Source: Planctomycetaceae bacterium (GTDB taxonomy: Bacteria; Planctomycetota; Planctomycetia; Pirellulales; Pirellulaceae). From it: 64,000 bases of DNA. Below are positions 8,266 through 16,889 of this stretch, piece after piece. A model generated the notes under the pieces. That model worked only from the letters and a program-made list of their open reading frames with translations. It did no database searches and was not told the DNA's origin. A program made the position numbers and the translations under genes. The stretch lies in the NCBI GenBank assembly GCA_016794985.1, contig JAEUIQ010000043.1, positions 186,001 through 250,000 of the forward strand. The letters are read 5' to 3'. Position 1 is the first letter of the stretch. Each line of letters opens with the position of its first letter.

Positions 8266-9135
8266 ATGCCGCAAAGAAAAAACGAAATGTCGGAGTACGT
8301 TTCCACTCGCCTGCCTTCCCGTATCAAGATCGTCTTATTGGATGCTGTTGGGACTGCTCTGACGCTCCAGCGCTCGGTAGCGGAATGTTATCTCGAGGTC
8401 GCAAACGAGGTTGGGATCGAGTTGCAGCAAGGCGTGATTCAAGGTCGCTTTCCCACCGCCTTCGAACGTAACTTTTGTCCTTGGCAGTCGGAACTCCCGC
8501 CTGATTGGAGAGCGGCTGAGAAAGATTGGTATATCAATGGCAGTGTCGTCAACATGTGGCTAAAGGCACCGACGACGATTGAGCAGTTCGCAAGCCGCTT
8601 TTCCTTTCCAGTCAGCGAAAGCCGGGAGTACTCGAGTTGGGCCAAGTTGGTCAGTGAAGTTTTGCTGCCCGTCAACGGAGCAGGCTCTTCCCTCGTGCTC
8701 GACGCCGCGTTTCAGAAATTATGGAAGTTGTTTGCCGATCCCAAAAGTTGGCGACTCATGCCAGGCGTCACCGAATTGGTTGAGCGGCTGCAGGCACTGG
8801 GACTACAAGTCTGCTTGGCGTCCAATTTTGATCGTCGCTTGCACCAAATCATGGCCGGCTTTACCAGAGAATTGCGGATGGACGCCATTTTTGTGAGCTC
8901 CGAACTCGGTTTCCGCAAGCCCGATCCTAAGTTTTATGGGGAGGTCTTAGGTCGCATCGGTTGTCGTGCCGAAGAAGTCGCAATGGTTGGCGATCGGTGG
9001 TGGGAAGATTTTGCTGCTCCGACGACGGTTGGGATTTCGTCATTTCTCTTGATGCCGAATCAGAATCCTACCCAATCCAAGGCTGCCGACGATCGCCCGG
9101 AGTGCCTGCGATCGTTGCTCGATTTGCTCACGTAG
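8266..9135 (+). CDS. HAD-superfamily hydrolase with Asp-x-Val nucleophile motif
   Basis: Cytoplasmic HAD-fold protein of 289 residues. Motif I is LLDAVGTAL, with the nucleophile Asp present but the usual second Asp (DxD) replaced by Val. Motif II lies in LASNFD, motif III is the Lys in GFRKPDPKFY, and motif IV is VGDRWWED. A helical cap lies between motifs I and II (about residues 30-160). Loss of the second Asp occurs in the HDHD3-like branch and in haloacid dehalogenases, and speaks against a normal phosphatase. ATG at 8266 or 8287 could be the start; neither has a good ribosome site. It probably shares a transcript with the Rrf2 gene. Confidence 0.85.
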   Translation: MPQRKNEMSEYVSTRLPSRIKIVLLDAVGTALTLQRSVAECYLEVANEVGIELQQGVIQGRFPTAFERNFCPWQSELPPDWRAAEKDWYINGSVVNMWLKAPTTIEQFASRFSFPVSESREYSSWAKLVSEVLLPVNGAGSSLVLDAAFQKLWKLFADPKSWRLMPGVTELVERLQALGLQVCLASNFDRRLHQIMAGFTRELRMDAIFVSSELGFRKPDPKFYGEVLGRIGCRAEEVAMVGDRWWEDFAAPTTVGISSFLLMPNQNPTQSKAADDRPECLRSLLDLLT

Positions 9136-9262
9136 TCGTTTCACGTCAACTCGATTGAACGAGCCTAACCCGTTCAACAGGGATCGATGCCATCGTTCGA
9201 TTCTTCGGAAGACAACAGGTCGAATTCTGGAAATCGCGATTGGCCGGCGAAGGGCGCATGAA

Positions 9263-9302
9263 AACTGGCAGGCGGAACCCAAAACGGTTCCTTCTGCCAG
9301 TT
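9263..9302. terminator. Hairpin between the convergent HAD and flgM genes
   Basis: Arms 9263-9279 (aactggcag..ggaacc) and 9286-9302 (ggttcc..ctgccagtt) pair over 15 of 17 positions with a 6-base loop. It lies between two convergent genes, which fits a bidirectional terminator. No strong T-run follows on the plus strand; on the minus strand the stem is followed by TTTTC. Confidence 0.45.
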
Positions 9303-9352
9303 GTGTGAATCGAGCCGCTCCGCTGCGAAGTGCAAGCTACCGCAAGCGAGAC

Positions 9353-9646
9353 TCAGCTAATACGCTGCAGCATTCGATCGACCGCGACGTCCAACTTTTC
9401 GGGAGTCTCGTAGGTTCCCGCAGCCAATTGTGCTCGGATTTCCGCGATTTTGTTAGCGCGCAACTCTGCGGAAGCCGCATTGGTTGACTCAATTTTGGCC
9501 ATAGCTTCAGCCGAGATCGTCAACTGATCGCCCGACTCGGCCGCGCGGGTGGCAGCTAATTTGTGAAAATGGGCCGGTTTGACCGGTCCACGCAATGGCT
9601 GAATCTGGTTGTACGAATTGCTAGGCGAAGGTCCATTTACTTGCAT
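9353..9646 (-). CDS. flgM: FlgM-like anti-sigma factor
   Basis: Small protein of 97 residues resembling FlgM, which holds the flagellar sigma factor FliA (sigma-28) inactive until the hook is complete. The N-terminal half is polar and likely unfolded. The C-terminal half has the FlgM signature in order: DQLTISAEAMAK, then RANKIAEIRAQLAAGTYETPEKLDVAVDRML, the sigma-binding helices. A good ribosome site (GGGGAGAG) lies 6-13 bases before ATG. No flagellar, chemotaxis or fliA gene is nearby, so it stands alone. Its partner sigma factor and whether it still controls flagella are unknown. Confidence 0.8.
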   Translation of the reverse strand: MQVNGPSPSNSYNQIQPLRGPVKPAHFHKLAATRAAESGDQLTISAEAMAKIESTNAASAELRANKIAEIRAQLAAGTYETPEKLDVAVDRMLQRIS

Positions 9647-10177
9647 ACTGTTCTCTCCCCGACAGGGATGGCGCTGGAAACAAAATTCGCAGACGCGTGT
9701 TTCAATAAGGTGGTTTGTAATGCCGACCGCTTAGGCACTCCTGATGTCTCTCCGAGACATTTCCTAATACGGTGCAACCTTGCGTCTTGTTCTGTTGTAG
9801 CAGAGCAATACCATCCATGCCGAATCTACGGGATCGACGCAGTTTCTACACAGAGAAAGTATCGTCAGGCTCACGCTCCTATCACAACAAAATCTGCTAG
9901 CGTTTCACGAATTCCAATTGTTTGGGTTGTGCCGACGTTTTCCCCGGACTGGCGGGCGTTTCAACCCGGTCTCGTTGTTCAACGCTCGCGGCGCCTAACC
10001 CTAACCTGCTGATTATTCCAAATATCCCGAGAAGGCAAAAGGTCGCTTTTCGAACGGTGCCAGCTTGATGCGGCCCGAGAATCTCACTTTTCCTGTCACA
10101 CGGTTTCGGACCGTCTGTATGGTTGGTGTCAGACCGACAACAGTGTCCGAAACCAATTCAAAACAAGGAACTCGACC
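9647..10177. other. 531-base intergenic region, no gene seen
   Basis: Lies between the divergent flgM-like gene and the secreted-protein gene. The open frame across it on the plus strand has no ribosome site, no domain and unlikely amino-acid composition. I see only an A/T-poor, irregular stretch and the ribosome site AAGGA before 10178. Confidence 0.4.
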
Positions 10178-11131
10178 ATGAAACGCTTGCTCCACCACTT
10201 CAGCCGAACGATCGCCGCCTTGGCTTTGGCCGCCGTTGCAGCGACTTTGGCTGCTTCGCCAGCAACTGCTCAGCTTTCCGCTCTTAAAGGCGCCCCAAAG
10301 CCAATAGATGCGGTCGTGCCACCGGCAGTAGATTCGGCTCCAACCGTCTCGCCTTTGGTGGGTGCTTGGCAAGGCGTATTCGAAGGCCCCCAACAGCGAA
10401 TGACTTTTCAGATGATGGTCTTCCCAGATGGTACCTACAAAGCCCGCATCGTCACGGAAGAGTCGGCCCCTAGCGAGCCAACCGTGGCGATGTTCTCCGG
10501 AAAATGGTCGATCGAAGGACAAAAACTAGTACTTGTCAATTCAGCCGACGGGTCGGTCGAGAAAACCGACATCGAACTGCAGGGCGACGACCTCATCATG
10601 AAGGCAATTGGCCCGAACGGTTCGAACATGAACATGAGACGGGTGCCATTGCCAACGCCCAGCGTCCCTAATGATGCGAATGGGCCGCGACCGATCGCGT
10701 CAGAACCGGCCGGCTTTGGTCCTCGCGGTCCAAGCAATCCCAATTCGACTGGTCCGAACCCCACCCGCCAGCCAACCGGACCGGTTGGACCAGCTCCAGC
10801 CCCAGTGGTCGGAACCTGGTACGGCTCTGGGATCGTCGCCGGCTCGCAAATGGATTGCATGGTGCAGATCCAGCCCAATGGTACTTATCAGTCCCAGATC
10901 AATGTGCGAAACGGTAGCGTGGCCAGTCAAATTTCTGAACAAGGAACTTGGAAGCTGCGTGGCCGCAAGATCGTGTTTGAAACCGAGGAAGAGGCAACCT
11001 ACATCCCTTACAAAGTCGAAGACGGGGTCTTGATCCTCGACTATAGCGAAGATGTCGGGATTGTCGCGGTCTTGTCTCCAACTCCTGGGCAAGGCCAAAT
11101 TCAAGTGGTTGGGGGAGGTTACGACGACTAA
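10178..11131 (+). CDS. Secreted protein with two related lipocalin-like domains
   Basis: Exported protein of 317 residues with unknown function. A signal peptide with a basic start, an Ala/Leu-rich core and a PATAQ cleavage site covers residues 1-31. Two copies of a similar beta-rich unit follow. The first (about 55-150) begins PLVGAWQGVFEG and has FPDGTYKARI and GKWSIEGQKLVLV. The second (about 210-315) begins PVVGTWYGSGIV and has QPNGTYQSQI and GTWKLRGRKIVFE. Each looks like the small beta-barrel modules often called lipocalin-like. They are joined by a Pro/Gly/Asn-rich linker (about 150-210). The ribosome site is AAGGA; a terminator follows at 11161. It appears to be monocistronic. Confidence 0.75.
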   Translation: MKRLLHHFSRTIAALALAAVAATLAASPATAQLSALKGAPKPIDAVVPPAVDSAPTVSPLVGAWQGVFEGPQQRMTFQMMVFPDGTYKARIVTEESAPSEPTVAMFSGKWSIEGQKLVLVNSADGSVEKTDIELQGDDLIMKAIGPNGSNMNMRRVPLPTPSVPNDANGPRPIASEPAGFGPRGPSNPNSTGPNPTRQPTGPVGPAPAPVVGTWYGSGIVAGSQMDCMVQIQPNGTYQSQINVRNGSVASQISEQGTWKLRGRKIVFETEEEATYIPYKVEDGVLILDYSEDVGIVAVLSPTPGQGQIQVVGGGYDD

Positions 11132-11160
11132 GTCACTCGACAAACAGTCTTTGCAAGGAA

Positions 11161-11194
11161 ACGCCGCCCCCCAAAAAAGGGTCGGCGTCTTTTG
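11161..11194 (+). terminator. Rho-independent terminator after the secreted two-domain protein
   Basis: A stem acgccg...cggcgt, extended by CCC/GGG with one mismatch, has an A-rich loop and is followed by CTTTTGTT. It lies 30 bases after the stop at 11131. Confidence 0.7.
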
Positions 11195-11366
11195 TTGGTA
11201 AGCGACCACTCTATTCCAAGGCGTTCAAGTCTACGCGTTTGAGTATGATTTCCAATCACTAGTCATGCGCGATGCCACTTCGCAGTGCCCAAGTGGGTGC
11301 TGGTGAATCTTCCCAGTGTTTGCATTCCGGAGTCATGCTTGTTCCTCTTACTCAACTGCTGAATGC

Positions 11367-13658
11367 CTAGCGAAATTGCAACGAATAAACATCCGCTTCT
11401 TGCATTTGAAAGCAAAGGCGAATCGGCTGTTGAAGCTGTCCTAAATCGCCATCCGATTTCCAACGAACGACTTGCTCGATCGAATCGCCTACCAACGGCA
11501 CGCAATCTGCGAAGGAATATCCGGGAATCGGTTTGCCCGAAGCGTTTCGAATTTCTAGCTTCACACTTCCTCCGGCGCTGGTGGAGTAATTCACGCGGAG
11601 TTCCTTGCCAGTGAATTCGAGTGGAACGGTGAGCATTTCGCCAATATCCGCTGCCGCGTGCAGTGACGCAAATCCATCGGTGCGCCACGTCATCCGACGA
11701 AACGGAGTCAAATAGACCGACATTTCCGTTTCCCCAGTTGGGACGACATTCAACGCCGCATAGTTGGCACGGTTGCCCCACTGGTTTGGGTCCAGGCCTG
11801 GTCGAATCATGGCTTCGCGAAAAGTGCGATCATACGAACCAGGCCCTCGTGCGGTCATGAACATTACGTCGGTGCTCTCGCCACGACTGGGATGAAAGCG
11901 TGTCGGCAGGGCAACGTAGAGATGTGGAGCCCGAAAATAGGGATGCGTTTGATTCGTGTACAAGTGTTCCCCAGGAAAGTTTGGCCGCAGAGGAACTGGT
12001 TCTGTCCACGTCACAAAATCGCTTGAGGTTGTTCGACAAATGGAGCGATATTGATTGTCCATGAAGTTTCGAAAGTAACAGACATAGCACTCTTCCGCTT
12101 CTGACCAGAACGACACGTTTTGCGAGTCAAATGCATATTCTTTCGTGTAGGTGATCACTGGCTGCTCGCGAAGTTTTGTCCAGCGGATACCGTCTTGGGA
12201 AACAAACGCGAACAGCCCCGACTGCACTGTACCGGCGAGTGCTTTGAATCGTTGTTCACTAACGACGCCAGGCCGAGAATCCAACATTGGAGTAAAGTTG
12301 TGGCAAAACGGGGCTTCTTGCAATATAACGTTGTTGTCTCGTGAACCATCAACTTCAACCAATCCAAGACTTGGTCGTGTCCAATTTATTCCATCCGCGC
12401 TTTCACAATAACGAGTGACTTCAGTAACGTCCCCATCAAACTTTGCACCGCGGCCGTCTCGGGTATACAAACGAAACAAACTGCCATCTTTGATAACGGT
12501 GGCATACTCCATCGAATTAGCAGGTTGTTCGGTTGGAGTTGCGAGTTGCGGCGAATGCAGTTTCAACTCCAAGTTTTCCAGCTGATCAATCAGGAAGTGA
12601 TCTACAAACAATTCACGTCGCGACCCCAGTTTTCGCACGGGCGTCGGCAATGGCCATTTGGCCAAATAAATGCTGGACTTGCCTTCATGCGACGAGTAAT
12701 AGCTGATCCAAAGTTCGTTTTCGTGGATCACCAGTCCTGGGTAACTGGAATCACCGGCCGACGGCAACGCCATGAACTCGGTCAGTTTTCCAGCGATCGG
12801 GTCGATCCAAGCCAAAGAGGTTCGAACTCGTTGATCGTAAAGTCGCACGGCAGCCAACCATCGTCCATCCGGCAACCGAATCATGTGAGGGCCGCCAATT
12901 TGAACGCCAAGATCTTTCCATTCCCAATGGGTAAATGGAAACTTAGAAATGCCAAGCAGGCCGCTTCCCGAAACACCTTGGTACGGGTCCCTTCGCAGAA
13001 GACAATAGGCCGTATCGCCTTCGAAAGCCAACGAAGTCTCGTTGGGATAACCCGTGTCGAATAGGTTGGCGATTATGGGTTGGAACTCACGACCGTCTTG
13101 ACTTTTGTAAAGTCGGATTGATCTTTCGGCTCCACAATCGTAACCGATGCTGTAGGCTGCGTCGCGCAACCAGGTCACTCGCCAAAGCCAAAAATTCGGA
13201 TCGCCGATGTTTCGCTTTTCGCTCCATTGGTATCCGTCACGTGAAAACCAAACCACGGAACGGTGCGACATTTGCGTTCGATCGTGCAACGCTTCCGCTC
13301 CACACAACATCAGTTCACCTTGGGGCGTCACCGTGATCTTGGCGTCACGCAAATCCGAATCGGGCGACGTAATCAGTGCGGCAGATTCCCACTTTACTCC
13401 GTCCAGTGACGTGATGACTCTTAACGCACCATCAGGTGAAACATGATCTTGCCCCTCCCGGAAGACACAGAACCATCGGTCGCGAAACCGAACCAGATCT
13501 GTGAACGCATTGTGTGGTGCTTGGTCCCAGATTCTCTCGGATTTGATTGGAGGTTCCATGACACTCGGACCAATATCCTGTATTGGCCAATGAACAATCG
13601 TCAACACTTGACTCAAGCAGATACAATACAAGAAGTGCCACATCGCCAACTCCGTCAA
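11367..13658 (-). CDS. Two-propeller protein: sialidase-like half fused to a GH32/GH43-like half
   Basis: A 763-residue protein probably acting on carbohydrate outside the cytoplasm. A hydrophobic N-terminus (LAMWHFLYCICLSQVLTIV) could be a signal peptide. Residues ~45-345 read as a sialidase-type beta-propeller with repeated WFSRDGYQWS-like and S-x-D-G-x-x-W strands. From ~350 (RRELFVDHFLIDQ) a second module begins, of the kind common in planctomycetes and weakly like GH32/GH43 five-bladed propellers (CESADGINWTRPSLGLVEVDG, then FVSQDGIRWTKL). The C-terminal ~120 residues look like a beta-sandwich. Which residues are catalytic cannot be told by eye, so activity is unproven. It is transcribed alone. 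Confidence 0.7.
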   Translation of the reverse strand: MTELAMWHFLYCICLSQVLTIVHWPIQDIGPSVMEPPIKSERIWDQAPHNAFTDLVRFRDRWFCVFREGQDHVSPDGALRVITSLDGVKWESAALITSPDSDLRDAKITVTPQGELMLCGAEALHDRTQMSHRSVVWFSRDGYQWSEKRNIGDPNFWLWRVTWLRDAAYSIGYDCGAERSIRLYKSQDGREFQPIIANLFDTGYPNETSLAFEGDTAYCLLRRDPYQGVSGSGLLGISKFPFTHWEWKDLGVQIGGPHMIRLPDGRWLAAVRLYDQRVRTSLAWIDPIAGKLTEFMALPSAGDSSYPGLVIHENELWISYYSSHEGKSSIYLAKWPLPTPVRKLGSRRELFVDHFLIDQLENLELKLHSPQLATPTEQPANSMEYATVIKDGSLFRLYTRDGRGAKFDGDVTEVTRYCESADGINWTRPSLGLVEVDGSRDNNVILQEAPFCHNFTPMLDSRPGVVSEQRFKALAGTVQSGLFAFVSQDGIRWTKLREQPVITYTKEYAFDSQNVSFWSEAEECYVCYFRNFMDNQYRSICRTTSSDFVTWTEPVPLRPNFPGEHLYTNQTHPYFRAPHLYVALPTRFHPSRGESTDVMFMTARGPGSYDRTFREAMIRPGLDPNQWGNRANYAALNVVPTGETEMSVYLTPFRRMTWRTDGFASLHAAADIGEMLTVPLEFTGKELRVNYSTSAGGSVKLEIRNASGKPIPGYSFADCVPLVGDSIEQVVRWKSDGDLGQLQQPIRLCFQMQEADVYSLQFR

Positions 13659-13823
13659 AAGATCGTCGCGTCCCCCTAAGTCCTTCGCTCTAGTTTAGCA
13701 ATACGTACCCCACAGTGGGATTGGCCGACCTCTTCGACGCAATGGAGCAGACATCGTCCTTATTTTAGATGGCCAGAAACAAAACTCTCGTCGCGGGATT
13801 CTCCCAATTGGCCGGCACCAGAA

Positions 13824-13860
13824 ACAAAAAAATCCCGACTCGATAGTCCGAGTCGGGATT
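13824..13860 (-). terminator. Rho-independent terminator of the DUF1559 gene at 13894
   Basis: A perfect 12-bp stem (aatcccgactcg, 13831-13842, with cgagtcgggatt, 13849-13860) has a 6-base loop. On the minus strand it is followed by TTTTTGTTTC. It begins 33 bases beyond the stop of the DUF1559 gene. Confidence 0.85.
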
Positions 13861-13893
13861 CAATTTTGCGAACTTCAAATTCAACTCTGACGA

Positions 13894-14934
13894 CTACCGT
13901 TCAACGGTTGTGACTTCGTTGCCTTTTCGACTACCAACTTGTTGCATGACAGAATCGTCCGCGTCGGTACTAATGTTCGAAACCGACCCGTCGCCGTAGA
14001 CAAATTGCACCAGTTGTGGGTGACGACTGTGGAACGAAAGTTCGTACAAGTCATAGTCGACGTGGCTCGCATCAAACCCAGGCAAGTTCTCTAAGCGAAG
14101 GGGCACTGCGAGTGACACCGAAGCCGAACCCATGAATTCCGAGAAATCCACGCCTCGGTCCGCATCGTCTGATGCAAACAACCAATGATCCTTGCGACGA
14201 GCTGAACCGGCTACGTCTTCATTGCCTTGAACGATTCCGTGAGGAAGCGACTCACCCACCAAGGCTGTGTTGGACAAACCGTCCAAGAACTCCGCTAAAC
14301 GAGTCCCTTTCGTTCCAGCCATGTTTCGCGTCCAGGCTGCTCCACGATCGTAAATCCCATTGGCAGGAGCCGCGACATTATCCGTGAGAAGTTCGGTGCC
14401 GGCAATGACGACTCCTAGACTGTTTCGCACGGTGGTGGCTCCCACAGCCAGGTAGTTTGTACCGGCCCGTAAACCAAAGACTTGGCCGTCGTGACTGCGC
14501 TCCGCATCTTGCCCAGGAGCTTCAGAGGAGGGGCACAGAAAGACACCATATTTGTTCTGGAAAATTTGGGTGGTCATTGGAAACGTGGTCTCGTTCCAAC
14601 GAACCGTACCCGGGTTCCATGGATTGTTGGCGGGGGTTCCTGCATCTTGGATCGGCAATCGTTCGTAAACGTTACCCAATTCCATATACGGCAAAATGAA
14701 TGAGTTCCAATGAACGCCGGCGTTGTTGACGATCGGCGGTAAGCTTTGTCGAGCCGACTCGTAGTTGATAATGGCCAAGCCAATATTCTTCAAGTTATTG
14801 CCACACGACATTCGGCGGGCGGCCTCGCGAGCCATCTGAACAGCAGGCAACAGCAGGCCCATCAGGACGGCGATGATAGCGATCACTACCAACAGCTCAA
14901 CCAAGGTAAACCCAACGGGACGATTACGTTTCAT
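13894..14934 (-). CDS. DUF1559 protein with type IV pilin-like N-terminus
   Basis: A surface or pseudopilin-like protein of a family greatly expanded in Planctomycetes; exact function unknown. The N-terminus [20 protein letters not shown] is a prepilin peptidase site (cut after G) plus hydrophobic helix. The DUF1559 signature follows: [28 protein letters not shown], with the [12 protein letters not shown] segment. The C-terminus holds the family element resembling H-x-G-G-x-N-x-x-x-x-D-G-S-V, here in the form [17 protein letters not shown] at 14934 is chosen because GGAG lies eight bases upstream; a TTG four codons earlier is less likely. A strong terminator follows. It is 346 residues long. 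Confidence 0.9.
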   Translation of the reverse strand: MKRNRPVGFTLVELLVVIAIIAVLMGLLLPAVQMAREAARRMSCGNNLKNIGLAIINYESARQSLPPIVNNAGVHWNSFILPYMELGNVYERLPIQDAGTPANNPWNPGTVRWNETTFPMTTQIFQNKYGVFLCPSSEAPGQDAERSHDGQVFGLRAGTNYLAVGATTVRNSLGVVIAGTELLTDNVAAPANGIYDRGAAWTRNMAGTKGTRLAEFLDGLSNTALVGESLPHGIVQGNEDVAGSARRKDHWLFASDDADRGVDFSEFMGSASVSLAVPLRLENLPGFDASHVDYDLYELSFHSRHPQLVQFVYGDGSVSNISTDADDSVMQQVGSRKGNEVTTVER

Positions 14935-15518
14935 ACTTGACTCCAAACCTTGTTGTCATTCCCACACAAGCCTTGCGACTCGCACAATCAGAAAAGCACG
15001 CCCTCAGGGTTCATTATGTTCGCTCTTCGGGAGGAATTCAGCAACTGCCTGCAAATTCAGTCCCCTTCACCGAAAAAGGCGAGAAAAGTTAGAACACGAT
15101 GCAGCAACACTTCACACGTACCGTAAACCCCAGAAATCGAACCCGTCACTAAAATCGGCCACGAATGGCGATCAAACCCGTCTTCAATTAATAATGGACA
15201 AAGGCCTGGGCAAAGTAAAGGCTGATCACAAGTTTTTTCGAAGGAATACGAGAATTACCCGTTTTTGCGTGTCCAGCAACGGCAAAATCGGAAACTTCGC
15301 GCCGGGCTGGAATTCAATGCTGGACTGGCATGATCCCCCAACCGGGACTGTTCCAAACACCGGAGTTACCGTCCGGGTGGGACGATTCACTGCTGCCAAT
15401 CGCTCCAAAGGAAAGTGGCACAGTGTCGCTAACTGCTTCGTCGGTCACGTTTTGAATGCCGTCGCGACCACGACGAGACGCGGTTCACGAGCAAAGCTTG
15501 CCATGCAACTAGTTGACT
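14935..15518. other. 584-base intergenic region, no gene supported
   Basis: One long plus-strand open frame crosses the whole stretch, but it also runs into the two flanking minus-strand genes. Its composition is basic and Cys/His-scattered and it has no ribosome site or domain, so I leave it out. No tRNA, terminator or clear repeat is seen. It should hold the promoter of the DUF1559 gene. Confidence 0.45.
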
Positions 15519-16889
15519 CTATCCCGCCTTGCGAAACCACCGCTTTTGCAGGCTTTGAGTCGCGCGCAACAGGCGGCGCCAAGGCAATTGGTCAAGTCGA
15601 TATTTTAAGTTGTCAATTCTCGCTTGGAGGCCATCGAGATGGTATTGAAATCTCCCCGATTTCAAATGCTTGACATTGGCCGCCGCTTCCAATCTCGCCA
15701 ATACTCTTGCGTTCGAAAAATCGACAAATGGATTGTCGCCAACTTCCCGAATCTGACACGAATTCAGGCGAAACGCCTCTTTCCATTGTCGGGTTATTTC
15801 TAGACCGTTGCTCAACTTGTCGTAGCGATAAGGAATTCCTTGGTAGTCCAACCAGGCATGCTGTTCCCAGGAAGCCAAGTATCCCTCGAGCAAGTTTTGC
15901 GTTCCACCCAGCGACTTCAGTGGATGCCGATTTTGATGTCGCGACAATCGATGGCAAGCATTCGATCCGTCCGATGCGACTCGAGAGGCACCGCTGAAAT
16001 GGAAAATTTGCAATGGCGTGGCTGATGGTTTCCAATTCAATTTGCCCGAGAATTCAGGACCGCAACGGTCGGTTACGATCCAGTCCTCGTTTTGCTGCTC
16101 TATTCGCCGTTCATGTAAGTTCCAGTAACCGACATTCAGTCCAGGGTTCCTAGAAATCTGAACCGACGCAAAGTAGGCCGGGGCCTGATCCAACCATTTT
16201 TGGTCGACAAACAGTCCCTGGTGCGGGTCAACGATGCAGTCACGGTGGTTGCATTGATTCCACCAGTCGAGAAAATCGAAAACCGAGTTTTCAGGTTTGG
16301 GCTGTTGAACGAATCCTAGCACACCGCCATTGAAGACCCCGCTCCTCAGTAAATCAATGTTGTTCGGGTAGCAACTATCTTGGGGCAGTGGACGTCGGAG
16401 GTGCGGCGTTAACAGCACTCCACCGGTTCGTTGGAGTGGGGCCAAACAGTTCGGTACTGAATCAAAGATTCGTGTGTCCGCATCCAAATACAACAACTGC
16501 TGCTCGCCATTGCGCAGCAACGAGGCAGCGACTCTACCTTTGAGACAGCAGGTCAATTCCAGCGGAGAGTATTGAAACGCCAAGTTCCAATGATCGAGTC
16601 GGCAAAGTTGTTGGGCCGACCGAAGGTTCTGGTTGCTCAACGGCATATCTGTGGAAACACTGTCCAACCAGTGTCGATGCTGAGGTGCTAACCATTCCCA
16701 GTCGGCTTCTCCCGTTGTCGGATCGTCCGCGTCGGCAACCACGATCAAGAATCGCCCTGCCGGGTTCGCTTGCCGAAAGTTTACGGCCAACCCAGCGGCT
16801 AGAAAGAAGTGACTTCTCGTTACGATGGTGTAGGCAAGCGGCGTTGATTCGCTGGGTAGGTTATCTTGCCCCGCATGCAGACTCATCAT
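15519..16889 (-). CDS. GT-A-type glycosyltransferase with DxD motif
   Basis: Probably transfers a sugar during polysaccharide assembly in the cytoplasm. The protein has 456 residues. The N-terminal part (AYTIVTRSHFFLAAGLAVNF) resembles the first beta-strand/helix of GT8-like enzymes that use a nucleotide sugar. QLLYLDADTRIFDSV carries the metal-binding DxD motif, and SGVFNGGVLGF is the usual following segment. The last 60 residues are basic and helical, possibly for membrane contact. Its start overlaps the end of the gmd gene by four bases, so the two are co-translated. Donor and acceptor cannot be named. Confidence 0.75.
   Translation of the reverse strand: MMSLHAGQDNLPSESTPLAYTIVTRSHFFLAAGLAVNFRQANPAGRFLIVVADADDPTTGEADWEWLAPQHRHWLDSVSTDMPLSNQNLRSAQQLCRLDHWNLAFQYSPLELTCCLKGRVAASLLRNGEQQLLYLDADTRIFDSVPNCLAPLQRTGGVLLTPHLRRPLPQDSCYPNNIDLLRSGVFNGGVLGFVQQPKPENSVFDFLDWWNQCNHRDCIVDPHQGLFVDQKWLDQAPAYFASVQISRNPGLNVGYWNLHERRIEQQNEDWIVTDRCGPEFSGKLNWKPSATPLQIFHFSGASRVASDGSNACHRLSRHQNRHPLKSLGGTQNLLEGYLASWEQHAWLDYQGIPYRYDKLSNGLEITRQWKEAFRLNSCQIREVGDNPFVDFSNARVLARLEAAANVKHLKSGRFQYHLDGLQARIDNLKYRLDQLPWRRLLRATQSLQKRWFRKAG

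Noticed and set aside
9563..10012. Plus-strand 149-residue frame opposite and beyond flgM
   Set aside because: It starts inside the flgM-like gene on the other strand, has no ribosome site and no recognisable segment.
14873..15673. Long plus-strand open frame over the intergenic region after the DUF1559 gene
   Set aside because: It overlaps both flanking minus-strand genes, has no ribosome site, and its translation is compositionally erratic without any domain.
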